From Streptomyces avermitilis MA-4680 = NBRC 14893 (GTDB taxonomy: Bacteria; Actinomycetota; Actinomycetes; Streptomycetales; Streptomycetaceae), in the NCBI RefSeq assembly GCF_000009765.2, contig NC_003155.5:7006001-7070000 (forward strand): DNA of 64,000 bases, read 5' to 3'. Numbering within the stretch: the first letter of the stretch is position 1; every line of letters begins with the position of its first letter. Made by a program: the position numbers and the translations under genes. Of the stretch, positions 37,634-47,133 are shown piece by piece. Under the pieces are notes generated by a model, which ran no database searches, had not been told where the DNA came from, and saw only the letters and a list, made by a program, of their open reading frames with translations.

Positions 37634-38782
37634 TCAGCCGATCGGGGGCGGGGCGTGGGCCGGCGGGGGCGGCATGACCGGCGGCGGGGGCGGTACCGGG
37701 CGTCGCCTCCGGCTTCGCAGCAGCACCAGCAGCACCATGACCGCCACTGCCAGGGCGCCCGCCACCGTCAGCTGCCAGACGGGGATCCCGCCCGCCGTCA
37801 GCAGTTCGTCGCGGTAGATGATCTGGCGGCGCGTGGTGTCCGCGGCCGTGCGCCGCAGTTCGTGGTCGCCGGAGATCCGTGACGGCCGCGGGAACTCCTG
37901 GTCGACCGTGGTGAGGAAGTCCGTGCCGCCCTCGGTGAGCCCCGCCAGGGGGCCGGACGCGGCCGTCACCCGGCCCGCGAACCAGACCCGCGGCCGGTCG
38001 CCGCCGATCGCCGAACGCGGCTCCGTGCGGTGCGCGGCGAGGATGTACAGGCGCAGCGACTGCGGGGTCCGGGCGAGCCGGGACAGCCGCATCGGGTAGA
38101 CCGGCCGGTCGCTGGCGAAGGTGAGACGCAGCGGGTCCAGGGTGCCGCCGAGGGCGGCGTCCGCGCTCTTCGGGGCGAGCCGGACCGCCACGTACTCCCA
38201 GCCCTGGTCGACGTACGGGCGCAGTGCCCGGTCGAGGCGGTCGGGCAGATGGAAGCCGTTGTCGGTGAGCCAGGTGCCGAGGGCGCCGGGGTCGGTGGCC
38301 GTCAGCCGGGCCACGTCGAACGGGCCGAGCCGCTCGCGGTCGACCACACCCACGGGCGGTGCCGCCGCGCCCGCTCCCGGGGCGGCGGCCGCGTTGTCGC
38401 TCTTGTCGAACGGCCAGTCGCCGTCCCGGGGCCAGAAGTAGTGGCGGGTGCGGTACTCCGGTGCCGTCGCCTCGGCGAGCTGGTCGAACAGCGCGCGGTC
38501 GCCGAGCCGCACGGTCGCCCGGTGCGGGACCGGCATGATCCACGCGGCCCGCCGCGCGTCCCCGGAGACCGTCAGACTCATCGCGATCTGTTCCCGTCCG
38601 TCGTCCCAGCGGACGGCGGACACCTCGCGGTTCACGGTGACGTACTGCCGGCCGTCCGGCACCATCGCGCCACAGCCGCAGGCGTACGCCGGTGCCAGCA
38701 GGGACCCCAGCTGGAACGCCGACAGCGCCAGTACGACGACCAGTACGCGCCCCCGTACGACCCCTCGCACGAAATCCCACAT
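37634..38782 (-). CDS. DUF2330 membrane-anchored exported protein
   Basis: The protein has 382 aa. Signal region VLVVVLALSAFQLGSLLAPA leads to the cysteine pair CGCGAM, typical of DUF2330. The extracellular part contains AMSLTVSGDARRAAWIMPVP and ends in a transmembrane helix (VAGALAVAVMVLLVLLRS) and a Pro-rich tail. ATG at 38782 is chosen: GGAGGGG lies 9 nt upstream. Function is unknown. Confidence 0.85.
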   Translation of the reverse strand: MWDFVRGVVRGRVLVVVLALSAFQLGSLLAPAYACGCGAMVPDGRQYVTVNREVSAVRWDDGREQIAMSLTVSGDARRAAWIMPVPHRATVRLGDRALFDQLAEATAPEYRTRHYFWPRDGDWPFDKSDNAAAAPGAGAAAPPVGVVDRERLGPFDVARLTATDPGALGTWLTDNGFHLPDRLDRALRPYVDQGWEYVAVRLAPKSADAALGGTLDPLRLTFASDRPVYPMRLSRLARTPQSLRLYILAAHRTEPRSAIGGDRPRVWFAGRVTAASGPLAGLTEGGTDFLTTVDQEFPRPSRISGDHELRRTAADTTRRQIIYRDELLTAGGIPVWQLTVAGALAVAVMVLLVLLRSRRRRPVPPPPPVMPPPPAHAPPPIG

Positions 38783-38872
38783 CCCCCGTGACCCCTCCGT
38801 CGTGCTGTCGGACAGGGTCTCAGACGGCACGACGGAGGCTGTGGTTCCAGGTCTTGCGAGGCGGGTGCGGGG

Positions 38873-40252
38873 TCAGCGTTCGGCGGGCTCCACCGAAGGC
38901 GCCGAGCCCGGCAGCGGGCGGCCCGCCGACTCCGCCATGAACCACACCGCGGCGCCGCCGATCACGGCCGCCGCCATCATGTAGTACGCGGGCATCATCA
39001 TGTTCCCGGTCGCCCCGATCAGCGCCGTGACCACCAGCGGGGTCGTACCGCCGAAGAGCGAGACGGAGACGTTGAAGCCGATGGACAGCGAGCCGTAGCG
39101 GACCTTCGTCGGGAACAGTGCGGGCAGCGCGGCCGGCATCGCGGAGGTGAAGCAGACCAGCAGCAGGCCCAGCGCGCCCATGCCGAGCGCGACGGCGAGC
39201 AGGCTGCCCTGACGGATCAGCAGGATGGCCGGGACCGACAGGAACAGGAAGCCCACGCAGCCCGCGGCGATCACCGGGCGGCGGCCGATCCGGTCCGTCA
39301 GCGCACCCGCGAAGGGCTGCACGATCATCATCAGCGCCATCACGCCGAGCACGACCAGCAGGCCGTGCGTCTCGTCGTACTTCAGCTCGCTCGTCAGATA
39401 GCTCGGCATGTACGAGAGCAGCATGTAGTCGGTGACGTTGAAGACGAGCACCAGGCCCATGCACAGGAGCAGCGCGCGCCACTGGCCGGAGAGCATGGCG
39501 CGCAGCGGCACCTTCGGGCGGTCCTGCTCCTTCTTCGAGGCCTTCGCCAGCTCCGCCGCGAAGGCCGGCGTCTCCTCGAGACGCATCCGCAGGTAGAGGC
39601 CGATGATGCCCATCGGGCCCGCGATCAGGAACGGGATGCGCCAGCCCCAGGACAGCAGGTCGCCGGAGGACAGCAGGGCGGTCATCAGGGTGACCAGGCC
39701 CGCGCCGCCGATGTACCCGGCGAGCGTGCCGAACTCCAGCCAGCTCCCGAAGAAGCCGCGCTTCTTGTCGGGCGAGTACTCGGCGATGAACGTGGACGCG
39801 CCCGCGTACTCGCCGCCGGTCGAGAAGCCCTGGACCAGGCGGGCCAGCAGGAGCAGCAGCGGCGCCCCCACGCCGATCGTGGCGTACGACGGGATCAGAC
39901 CGATCGCGAACGTGCCCGCCGCCATCATGATCATGGTGAGGGCGAGGACCTTCTGCCGGCCGATCCGGTCGCCGAGCGGGCCGAAGACCATGCCGCCGAG
40001 CGGGCGGACGAGGAAGGCCGCGGCGAAGGCGCCGAAGGTGGAGAGCAGCTGCGCCGTGGGGTTGCCCGACGGGAAGAAGACCTTGCCCAGCGTCACCGCG
40101 ATGTAGCTGTAGACGCCGAAGTCGAACCACTCCATGGCGTTGCCCAGTGCGGCGGCCTTGACGGCGCGTTTGACCAGGGCGGGGTCCGTGACGGTGACAT
40201 CCGTCGTCGAAGGGACGGGGGGTGCTACGGGTGCTGCTGGTGCGAGGGTCAA
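38873..40252 (-). CDS. MHS-family MFS transporter (ProP/ShiA-like)
   Basis: The protein has 459 aa from TTG 40252 (GGAG upstream; an ATG farther up lacks a ribosome binding site). It has twelve helices with the MHS signature NAMEWFDFGVYSYIAVTLGK, then PLGDRIGRQKVLALT and LARLVQGFSTGGEYAGAST. MHS carriers take up osmolytes, shikimate or dicarboxylates by proton symport; the substrate here cannot be read. It is not part of an evident operon. Confidence 0.88.
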   Translation of the reverse strand: MTLAPAAPVAPPVPSTTDVTVTDPALVKRAVKAAALGNAMEWFDFGVYSYIAVTLGKVFFPSGNPTAQLLSTFGAFAAAFLVRPLGGMVFGPLGDRIGRQKVLALTMIMMAAGTFAIGLIPSYATIGVGAPLLLLLARLVQGFSTGGEYAGASTFIAEYSPDKKRGFFGSWLEFGTLAGYIGGAGLVTLMTALLSSGDLLSWGWRIPFLIAGPMGIIGLYLRMRLEETPAFAAELAKASKKEQDRPKVPLRAMLSGQWRALLLCMGLVLVFNVTDYMLLSYMPSYLTSELKYDETHGLLVVLGVMALMMIVQPFAGALTDRIGRRPVIAAGCVGFLFLSVPAILLIRQGSLLAVALGMGALGLLLVCFTSAMPAALPALFPTKVRYGSLSIGFNVSVSLFGGTTPLVVTALIGATGNMMMPAYYMMAAAVIGGAAVWFMAESAGRPLPGSAPSVEPAER

Positions 40253-40732
40253 GACTCCGCTCGCCTGCCTTTCGTCGGGGACAGGGACAGGGCCGCTGGG
40301 GCGGACCGGGGGCCGCTCACCGGAAGTGAGCCGAAAAGCGACCATAGGGGCACTTGCCCCACTTACGTACCGTGTGCGAGTCAATGCATACTGCACATAA
40401 ATGCCGCTTCGCCAGGCGCGTCTACCCACCGAGAGGCAGATTTTCGGACACCCGCTTGTGATCTATGTCGCGGTGGCCGGCCGCAACCGGACCCTCCGCG
40501 CGCCATCGTCATCCGGACAAATGGGAGGCGTCTCTCAGGTGAAGAGGGGGTTGCCTGCGTCCCTCACAGGGGTCGGTGCGAGCCTCTGAGGGTTCGGACA
40601 ACGACAGGCGCGCGGGGCACGAACGGGGCGGGAGGGCCGGCGGGGCGTGGCGAACGCAGAGCGCGGTGGGCGGGCGGTGTCTTAGGAGCGGGGCCGGCCG
40701 GGCCCGCGAGAACCCGGCTGGAAGCGGCCCGC
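40253..40732. other. Intergenic region between MHS transporter and GT87
   Basis: This is 480 bp without a convincing gene. The left part (to about 40400) is AT-richer and should hold the transporter promoter. I see no operator or structured RNA. Confidence 0.5.
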
Positions 40733-41638
40733 GTGGGTCTCTGGCTGATCGCCGCGGTCCTGGCGATGCGACAGGTCGCCGTCGTCCTCGGCACCCCCCG
40801 GGGAGAGCGGCTCACGGAGCTGGAGACCTGGGTCGGCCCGGACGGCGTCCTGCATGTGAAGGGGTCGCTGTACGACTCGACGCAGTTCACCGGTACCCCC
40901 TTCGGGGGCCTCGTCCTGAAACCCCTCACCAAGGCGGCCGAGCAGGCCCTCGGCTGGGGCTGGGCCTTCGGCACGCTCCTGCTGGTCGTCGCGCTCGGCC
41001 TGGTCGCCGCGCGTGCCCTGCCGCAGCCCGTGACCCGGCGCACCTCCCTGCTCGCCGCACCGGTCGCGATCAGCCTGCTGATGTTGTCGCTGTCGGTCCG
41101 CAACACCCTCTACCTCGGCCAGACCAGCGTCATCCCGGTCCTGCTCGTCCTGCTCGGCTGCTTCACCGTGCGTGGGGAGCGGGCGAGCGGTGTGCTGATC
41201 GGCGTCGGTGCGGCGCTCCAGCCGACGGTGCTGCTCTTCGCGCCGCTGCTGTGGTTCACCGGGCGCAGCCGCGCCGCCGTGTCCACGGGGGGCACGTTCG
41301 CCGCGTGCACGGCGCTCGCCTGGGCCGCGCTGCCGCACGACTCGTACACGTACTGGGTGCACCACGTGGCGGGCGTCGGCCTCGGCGGCAACGCGGACGA
41401 CCTCGCCAACCAGTCCCTGCACGGCGCGCTGCTGCGGCTCGGCCTCGAAGGCCCGCTGGAGATCGGCCTGTTCCTGTTGCTCGGCGCGGTCGTCGCGGTC
41501 CTCGGCCTGCGCCGCGCGGTGCACTGCGCGGCGGACGGGCAGCTGCTGCTCGCCGTGGCGATCACCGGTTGTGTCGCGGTCGCCGTCTCGCCCACGACCT
41601 GGCAGCACCGTGCGAGGCCCGGTCACTGCGTGCGCTAG
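40733..41638 (+). CDS. Glycosyltransferase 87 (DUF2029) family protein, C-terminally truncated
   Basis: A polyprenol-phosphate-mannose-dependent-type membrane glycosyltransferase fragment of about 301 aa. Helices include LWLIAAVLAMRQVAVVLG and PVLLVLLGCFTVRGERASGV, with the family motif AALQPTVLLFAPLLWF and the PTTWQH end. Family members continue for roughly 100 more residues with further helices after that motif. Here the frame turns to RARPGHCVR and stops, next to a dispersed repeat. The start (GTG 40733) is uncertain. It may be inactive. Confidence 0.65.
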   Translation: MGLWLIAAVLAMRQVAVVLGTPRGERLTELETWVGPDGVLHVKGSLYDSTQFTGTPFGGLVLKPLTKAAEQALGWGWAFGTLLLVVALGLVAARALPQPVTRRTSLLAAPVAISLLMLSLSVRNTLYLGQTSVIPVLLVLLGCFTVRGERASGVLIGVGAALQPTVLLFAPLLWFTGRSRAAVSTGGTFAACTALAWAALPHDSYTYWVHHVAGVGLGGNADDLANQSLHGALLRLGLEGPLEIGLFLLLGAVVAVLGLRRAVHCAADGQLLLAVAITGCVAVAVSPTTWQHRARPGHCVR

Positions 41639-41690
41639 GGCCTGTCGTCACATTCCCGTCGTCCGCCCGAAGGGCGGGCCGGGCGGCGTC

Positions 41691-41733
41691 ATGGGGTCCC
41701 TCCTGTTCGAGCGCAGCCGAGAACTCGGGGGAG
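41691..41733 (+). repeat. Dispersed REP-like repeat, copy 1
   Basis: The 43-bp sequence contains CTGTTCGAGCGCAGCCGAG and ends in CTCGGGGGAG. It matches the second copy at 47833-47876 at 38 of 44 aligned positions and has a CTCG...CGAG type hairpin core. It lies 53 bp after the truncated GT87 stop. Confidence 0.7.
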
Positions 41734-41867
41734 CGTGCTGTCGGCGTGCCGGGCGAAAGCCCAACAAGGCCCCTCAGGGAGGCAGGGGCGGGCGTAGGGG
41801 GATGCCCCTGCCTCCCGCGAAACGGGCCGACGGCGCCGGGAGGCCGCCGGCCCGAGTGCGGTGTCCG

Positions 41868-43112
41868 TCAACCGGCGCTCACCTGGAGGCCTTTGACCCC
41901 GTTCAGCCAGGCCGAGCGCAGCCTGCGCGGGTCGCCGGTCAGGCGCAGACCGGGCATGACGTCCGCGATCGCGCCGAAGATGAGGTCGATCTCCACCACG
42001 GCCAGCGACTTGCCGAGGCAGAAGTGCGGGCCTCCGCCGCCGAAGCCGAGGTGCGGGTTGGGGTCGCGGGTGATGTCGAAGACGTCCGGGTGCTCGAAGA
42101 CCTCGGGGTCGTGGTTGGCGGAGGAGTAGAAGATGCCGACGCGGTCGCCCTTCCTGATCTGTTTGCCGCCCAGTTCGGTGTCCTGGGTCGCCGTGCGCTG
42201 GAAGGAGACGACCGGGGTCGCCCAGCGGACGATCTCCTCGGCGGCGGTCGCCGGGCGCTCCCGCTTGTAGAGGTCCCACTGGTCGGGGTGGGTGAGGAAG
42301 GCGTGCATGCCGTGCGTGATGGCGTTGCGCGTCGTCTCGTTGCCGGCGACGGCCAGCATCAGCACGAAGAAGCCGAACTCGTCCGAGGCGAGGTTGCCCA
42401 CGTCCTCGGCGGCGACCAGCGTGCTGACGATGTCCTTGGCCGGGCACTGCTTGCGGTCGGCGGCCATGTTCATGGCGTAGGCGATGAGTTCGGTGGCCGA
42501 CTCGGCGCCGACCTCCTCGGTGATCGCGTACTCCGGATCGTCGTACGCGATCATCTTGTTGGACCAGTCGAAGATCTTCGCGCGGTCGTCCTGCGGGATG
42601 CCGATGAGTTCGGCGATGGCCTGGAGGGGCAGTTCGCAGGCGACCTGGGTGACGAAGTCGAAGGAGCCGTCCGGGCCGGCGTCCGCGAGCGCGGTCTCGA
42701 CGATCGAGCGGGCGCGCCTGCGCAGGGTGTCCTCGAGGGCGCGGATGGCGCGCGGAGTGAAGCCGCGCTGCACGATCTGGCGGACCCTGGTGTGCTCCGG
42801 CGGGTCCATGTTGAGCATGAACAGCCGCTGGGCGTCTATCTGTTCGCGTTGCATCGTCTCGTGGAAGCGGATGATCGCGGTGTTGAGGTAGGAGGAGAAG
42901 AGTTCGGGGTGCGTGGAGACGTACTTGACGTCAGCGTGCCGGGTGACGGCCCAGTAGCCGTCGTCCTGGAAGCCGGCGAGCCCGTGCTGTTGCGGGACCC
43001 AGTGCACCGGCGCGGTCCGGCGCAGCTCGGCGAACTCCGGGAGGGGTACGCGCTGGTGCAGCAGATCGGGGTCGGTGAGGTCGAACCCGTCGGGCAGCGC
43101 TGGACAGGGCAT
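41868..43112 (-). CDS. Cytochrome P450, CYP125/CYP142-like
   Basis: P450 of 414 aa. Heme ligand is Cys365 in FGGGGPHFCLGKSLA; the I-helix is AVAGNETTRNAITHGM; the ExxR-containing K-helix and ANHDPEVFEHPDVFDITRDP also fit. The GGGGPHFCLG form and general pattern are those of actinobacterial sterol-side-chain P450s (CYP125, CYP142, CYP124). The divergent thiolase, a ferredoxin gene at 56.2 kb and KstR-type sites in its promoter strengthen a lipid or steroid role. The exact substrate is not fixed by the sequence. Confidence 0.87.
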   Translation of the reverse strand: MPCPALPDGFDLTDPDLLHQRVPLPEFAELRRTAPVHWVPQQHGLAGFQDDGYWAVTRHADVKYVSTHPELFSSYLNTAIIRFHETMQREQIDAQRLFMLNMDPPEHTRVRQIVQRGFTPRAIRALEDTLRRRARSIVETALADAGPDGSFDFVTQVACELPLQAIAELIGIPQDDRAKIFDWSNKMIAYDDPEYAITEEVGAESATELIAYAMNMAADRKQCPAKDIVSTLVAAEDVGNLASDEFGFFVLMLAVAGNETTRNAITHGMHAFLTHPDQWDLYKRERPATAAEEIVRWATPVVSFQRTATQDTELGGKQIRKGDRVGIFYSSANHDPEVFEHPDVFDITRDPNPHLGFGGGGPHFCLGKSLAVVEIDLIFGAIADVMPGLRLTGDPRRLRSAWLNGVKGLQVSAG

Positions 43113-43129
43113 GGGCGACTCCCGTCATT

Positions 43130-43144
43130 CTGACGGACCATCAG
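43130..43144. promoter_or_regulatory. CTGAyGG palindrome, copy 1
   Basis: CTGACGGACCATCAG, 18 bp upstream of the P450 start. A related site is at 54701-54715 (13 of 15 positions when one is reversed). It may be the operator of a second TetR-type repressor. Confidence 0.5.
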
Positions 43145-43160
43145 GAATTGCCGTGAAGGT

Positions 43161-43174
43161 AGTAACGGGTTCTA
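43161..43174. promoter_or_regulatory. KstR-type operator
   Basis: AGTAACGGGTTCTA matches TnnAACnnGTTnnA at 7 of 8 fixed positions (first T is A). It lies 49 bp from the P450 start. Confidence 0.5.
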
Positions 43175-43287
43175 CAAGTGGCAAGGGGCGCGGCGCCCCC
43201 AATTACGTGCGGAGTTCGTGCAGATCGCGGCTTCGGAGGCTGCAAGACCCTTGCGGCGCGACGGCCTCGCTCAGCAAACTGCACGCA

Positions 43288-43309
43288 GAACTAGAACGCG
43301 TACTAGTTC
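43288..43309. promoter_or_regulatory. KstR-type palindromic operator of the thiolase
   Basis: Perfect arms GAACTAG and CTAGTTC surround AACGCGTA. Inside, TAGAACGCGTACTA (43292-43305) fits the KstR pattern at 7 of 8 positions. It is 85 bp before the thiolase ATG. Confidence 0.6.
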
Positions 43310-43393
43310 AGCGTGGCGGGTGGGCCGGGACGCCCGCGCCGCGCGGGTGAGCTGGGCCTGATCCGCCGGACAGGCCCGAGGAGAGGAACTCCC

Positions 43394-44563
43394 ATGGCCG
43401 CGGAACCCGTGATCGTCGAAGCCGTACGCACCCCCATCGGCAAGCGCGGTGGCGCGCTCGCCCATCTGCACCCCGCCTATCTCCTGGGCGAGACCTACCG
43501 TGAACTCCTCGGCCGCACCGGCATCCACGCCGACTGCGTCGAGCAGATCGTCGGAGGCACGGTGACCCACGCGGGCGAGCAGTCGATGAACCCCGCGCGC
43601 ACGGCCTGGCTCACCATGGGGCTTCCGTACGAGACGGCCGCGACGACGGTCGACTGTCAGTGCGGGTCCTCGCAGCAGGCCTCGCACATGGTCGCCAACA
43701 TGGTCGCGGCGGGAGTGATCGACGTCGGGATCAGCTGCGGGGTCGAGGCGATGTCGCGGGTGCCGCTCGGGTCCGGGTCCAAGCACGGGCCGGGGAAGCC
43801 GTTCCCGGACGAGTGGAACGTGGATCTGCCGAATCAGTTCGAGGCGGCGGAGAGGATCGCGCGGAACCGGGGTCTGACGCGGGAGAACGTCGACTCGCTC
43901 GGACTGATCTCGCAGGAGCGGGCCGGGGCCGCGTGGTCGGAGGAGCGCTTCAAGCGCGAGACGTTCGCCGTGCAGGTGCCCACGACGGAGGAGGAACAGC
44001 GGGCCGGGCAGGGCATGTGGCGGCTGGTCGACCGGGACGAAGGGCTGCGCGACACGTCCATGGAGGCGCTGGCCGGACTGAAGCCGGTGATGCCGACGGC
44101 GGTCCACACGGCGGGCAACTCGTCACAGATCTCGGACGGGGCCGCCGCGATCATGTGGGCGTCCAAACGGATGGCGCGTGCGCTGAAGCTGCGGCCACGG
44201 GCGCGGATCGTGGCGCAGGCACTGGTCGGGGCGGACCCGCACTTCCACCTGGACGGGCCGATCGACGCCACGCGGGCGGTGCTCGGGAAGGCGGGCATGT
44301 CGCTGAAGGACATCGACCTCGTCGAGATCAACGAGGCGTTCGCCTCCGTGGTGCTGAGCTGGGCGCAGGTCTTCGAGCAGGACCTGGGGAAGGTGAACGT
44401 GAACGGGGGCGCGATCGCCCTCGGGCATCCGGTCGGGGCCACGGGGGCGCGGCTCATCACGACCGCGCTGCATGAACTGGAGCGGCGCGACAAGGAGTTC
44501 GCGCTGATCACGATGTGTGCGGGCGGCGCGCTGGCCACCGGGACGATCATCCAGCGGTTGTAG
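43394..44563 (+). CDS. Thiolase (acetyl-CoA acyltransferase), FadA5-like
   Basis: The protein has 389 aa. The nucleophile is Cys90 in VDCQCGSSQQASHMV; the second half has NGGAIALGHPVGATGARLIT and the general-base cysteine in TMCAGGALATGTIIQ. The CQCGSSQQ variant (in place of the usual CGSGLxA) is the form seen in steroid-side-chain and FadA5/FadA6-type thiolases. The ATG at 43394 follows AGAGGAAC. It is divergent from the P450 with KstR-type sites between. It likely performs the final thiolytic step of a side-chain or acyl-chain degradation. Confidence 0.9.
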   Translation: MAAEPVIVEAVRTPIGKRGGALAHLHPAYLLGETYRELLGRTGIHADCVEQIVGGTVTHAGEQSMNPARTAWLTMGLPYETAATTVDCQCGSSQQASHMVANMVAAGVIDVGISCGVEAMSRVPLGSGSKHGPGKPFPDEWNVDLPNQFEAAERIARNRGLTRENVDSLGLISQERAGAAWSEERFKRETFAVQVPTTEEEQRAGQGMWRLVDRDEGLRDTSMEALAGLKPVMPTAVHTAGNSSQISDGAAAIMWASKRMARALKLRPRARIVAQALVGADPHFHLDGPIDATRAVLGKAGMSLKDIDLVEINEAFASVVLSWAQVFEQDLGKVNVNGGAIALGHPVGATGARLITTALHELERRDKEFALITMCAGGALATGTIIQRL

Positions 44564-44587
44564 ACACCCGCCTTCGGCTGCGCCGTC

Positions 44588-45283
44588 TCACTCCCGCCCC
44601 GACGCGGTCAGCGCGAACACCCCCGCCATCACCGCCGCGATCACCAGCGGAATGCCCAGGCCGTGGTGGATCACCAGCCACGCGCCGAGCAGGGCGCCGG
44701 CGAACATCGCGACCACGGAGGCGGTGCGGCGGGGGGAACGGGGGTGGGCGCCGCCGCCCGCCACGCGGGAGTCGGAGGCGAGGCCCGTCAGCGTCATCGT
44801 CAGCACCGTCGTCGTCAGATCGGGCACGCCGAGCTTGCGGACCGTGGCGTTGCGCAGACCCATCGCGAAGGCCGTGAGGGCGATCAGTGTGTACTTCGTG
44901 CCCGTGGCGCCCGGCGCCGCGAAGGCCACCGCCGAGGCCGCGCCGACCAGTACCGCCTCCACGGCGAGCGTGCCCCGCGCCCAGGCCCGGCGGGAGCCGC
45001 CGCCGAACCGCACCGCGACGCGTCCCCCGGCCACCGCGCCCACCAGGAAGGAGACCAGCGAGGTCAGCGTGTGGGGCACCGAGAAGCCCGGCGCCCCCGC
45101 GGCGGCGAAGCCCAGCACCACCACGTTGCCGGTCATGTTCGCCGTGAAGACGTGCCCGAGCCCCAGATAGCTCACGGCGTCGATCAGCCCGCTGACCACG
45201 GTCAGCCCCAGCAGCACCGTCACCAGGCGCAGCCCGCGTGCCTCCGGGTCGTGCGGCTGCGTCTCAGTGCTCTCTGCGCTCAT
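44588..45283 (-). CDS. DUF1275 (YoaK-like) membrane protein
   Basis: The protein has 231 aa and six hydrophobic segments, with the DUF1275 signature SGLIDAVSYLGLGHVFTANM and TGNVVVLGFAAAG near the N-terminus and MGLRNATVRKLGVPDLTTTV in the second half. GGAGG precedes the ATG. The family has no assigned transport substrate. It ends 25 bp from the thiolase gene, tail to tail. Confidence 0.88.
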   Translation of the reverse strand: MSAESTETQPHDPEARGLRLVTVLLGLTVVSGLIDAVSYLGLGHVFTANMTGNVVVLGFAAAGAPGFSVPHTLTSLVSFLVGAVAGGRVAVRFGGGSRRAWARGTLAVEAVLVGAASAVAFAAPGATGTKYTLIALTAFAMGLRNATVRKLGVPDLTTTVLTMTLTGLASDSRVAGGGAHPRSPRRTASVVAMFAGALLGAWLVIHHGLGIPLVIAAVMAGVFALTASGRE

Positions 45284-45387
45284 GGAACCTCCGGTCGGCG
45301 GGGACGGGCACGGTGCACTCAAGTCCACCCATGACGCGGGGGACTCTCGGATGTCGGGGTGAAGAGCGCGTCCCTAGCGTCAGGGGC

Positions 45388-46638
45388 ATGAGAGACGACA
45401 CGCGCAAAACCCATGAAACACGGACCAGTTGGCGGACCAGGAGGGGACTCGCCGGAGGGGCGGCCCTGCTGCTCACCGGGATCGCCGTGGCACCCGTCGC
45501 CGCGGCCGGGGAGCGCTCCGCCCCGGGGACCCGGCGCGGCGCACTCGTCTCCGTCACCCCCGTCGCCGACCGCGACGCGGGAGAGGTCAGGGCGTTCCTC
45601 GCCGGGCGCGACATCGCCACCGACTCCGTGCGCTACGGCGTCCGGGCGTACCGGCTGACGTACCGGACCGTCGACCCGTACGGGAAGCCCACCACGGCCA
45701 CCGGGCTGCTCACGCTCCCGGCCGGCGGCGGTCACCGGCTCGACCTCGTGTCCGACACGCACGGCACGATGGTCAACCGCGGCTACGCGCCCTCGGCGGG
45801 CGACGACTTCGGGCGCGTGCCGTCCTATCTGAACGCCGGCGCGGGCCGCGCCGTGGCCGCACCCGACTACCTGGGCCTGGGTGAGGGTCCCGGCCGGCAC
45901 CCCTATATGGACACCCGTTCCTCGGTGACGGCGTCCGTCGACATGCTGCGCGCCTCCCGCACCGCGGCCCGGCAGCTGGGCCGGCCGCTCACCGGCGACG
46001 TCTACGCGACCGGCTTCTCCCAGGGCGGCCAGGTGGCCATGGCGCTGGGCCGGGCGCTGCGACAGGGCGCCGACCACACCTTCCGGCTGAAGGCCCTCGC
46101 GCCCATCAGCGGCCCGTACGACCTGGAGGGCCAGGAGATCCCGGCGCTGTACGACGGCCGGGTCAACGACGTCAGCGGCGTCTTCTACACCTCGTACTGG
46201 CTGGTCGCCCAGAACCGGCTGCACTCGATCTACCAGGACCCGGCCGAGGTGTTCCGCGCGCCCTACGCGAGCCGGGTCGAGGGCCTGTACGACGGGACGC
46301 ACGAGGAGGAGGAGATCGTCACGGCGCTGCCGCGCTCGGTGAAGGAACTGCTCACGCCCGCCTTCTACGAGCGGATGCGGCACCCCACGGGCGGCCTGCT
46401 GGCGGCGATGCGGGTCAACGACCACACCTGCGACTGGAAGCCGGACGTGCCGGTGCGGCTGTACACGGGGACGGGTGACACCGACGTACCCATCGGGAAC
46501 ACGCACAGCTGCGTGGCGCAACTGGCGGAACGGGGGAAGCGGGCGCGGCTGGTGAACCAGGGGGACGTGGACCACTTCGGCGTGTTCAAGGAGTCGGCGC
46601 CCCAGGTGGTGCGGTGGTTCGACGCCGTACGGGACTGA
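45388..46638 (+). CDS. Exported alpha/beta-hydrolase (lipase-like)
   Basis: The protein has 416 aa. The N-terminus (RTSWRTRRGLAGGAALLLTG) is a Tat-like signal ending near VAAAGE. The nucleophile elbow is GDVYATGFSQGGQVAMALGR; Asp and His follow in TGTGDTDVPIGNTHS and GDVDHFGVF. The fold and length resemble secretory lipases (LIP family). The ATG follows AGGGGC, a weak ribosome binding site. It stands alone between terminators. Confidence 0.87.
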   Translation: MRDDTRKTHETRTSWRTRRGLAGGAALLLTGIAVAPVAAAGERSAPGTRRGALVSVTPVADRDAGEVRAFLAGRDIATDSVRYGVRAYRLTYRTVDPYGKPTTATGLLTLPAGGGHRLDLVSDTHGTMVNRGYAPSAGDDFGRVPSYLNAGAGRAVAAPDYLGLGEGPGRHPYMDTRSSVTASVDMLRASRTAARQLGRPLTGDVYATGFSQGGQVAMALGRALRQGADHTFRLKALAPISGPYDLEGQEIPALYDGRVNDVSGVFYTSYWLVAQNRLHSIYQDPAEVFRAPYASRVEGLYDGTHEEEEIVTALPRSVKELLTPAFYERMRHPTGGLLAAMRVNDHTCDWKPDVPVRLYTGTGDTDVPIGNTHSCVAQLAERGKRARLVNQGDVDHFGVFKESAPQVVRWFDAVRD

Positions 46639-46650
46639 CGGCGGGCAGAC

Positions 46651-46690
46651 CGAAGGCGGTGGCCCAGGGGATCAGGGGCCACCGCCTTCG
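46651..46690. terminator. Bidirectional terminator
   Basis: CGAAGGCGGTGGCCC (46651-46665) pairs perfectly with GGGCCACCGCCTTCG (46676-46690) between converging genes. Confidence 0.85.
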
Positions 46691-46716
46691 GCGTATGGGG
46701 GACGGGCTTCGGCTGA

Positions 46717-47133
46717 TCAGTACCAGCCGTTGGCCTGCCAGAAGCTCCAGGCGGCGGTCGGGCTGCCGTAGCGGGAGTTCATGTAGTCCAGGCCCCACTT
46801 GATCTGGGTGGCCGGGTTGGTCTTCCAGTCGGCGCCGGCGGACGCCATCTTCGACGCGGGCAGCGCCTGGACCAGGCCGTAGGCGCCGGAGGAGGAGTTC
46901 GTGGCGGCGGGGTTCCAGCCGCTCTCGTGCTCGACGATCTTGCTGAAGGCGTTGTACTGCGCGGCGTCCGGAATCATCTTGTGCGCGACCGCCTGGGCGG
47001 AGGAGCCCGAGGTGGGGGTGGCGGCCTGGGCGGGAGCCGCGGCGAACACCATGCCGGTCGTGGCGGCGGCCACGGCGAAACCGGCGAGGGCCTTCTTCGG
47101 GGACGCGATGCGGCGGATGACGGAGACGGTCAC
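46717..47133 (-). CDS. Secreted transglycosylase-SLT-like protein
   Basis: GTG start (GAAAGG 8 nt upstream), 138 aa. Sec signal: SPKKALAGFAVAAATTGMVF, cleavage after APAQA. The mature lysozyme-like domain starts near IVEHESGWNPAATNSSSGAY (catalytic glutamate), then GLVQALPASKMASAG and ends SFWQANGWY, as in many small streptomycete muralytic enzymes. Role: peptidoglycan turnover. Confidence 0.88.
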   Translation of the reverse strand: MTVSVIRRIASPKKALAGFAVAAATTGMVFAAAPAQAATPTSGSSAQAVAHKMIPDAAQYNAFSKIVEHESGWNPAATNSSSGAYGLVQALPASKMASAGADWKTNPATQIKWGLDYMNSRYGSPTAAWSFWQANGWY

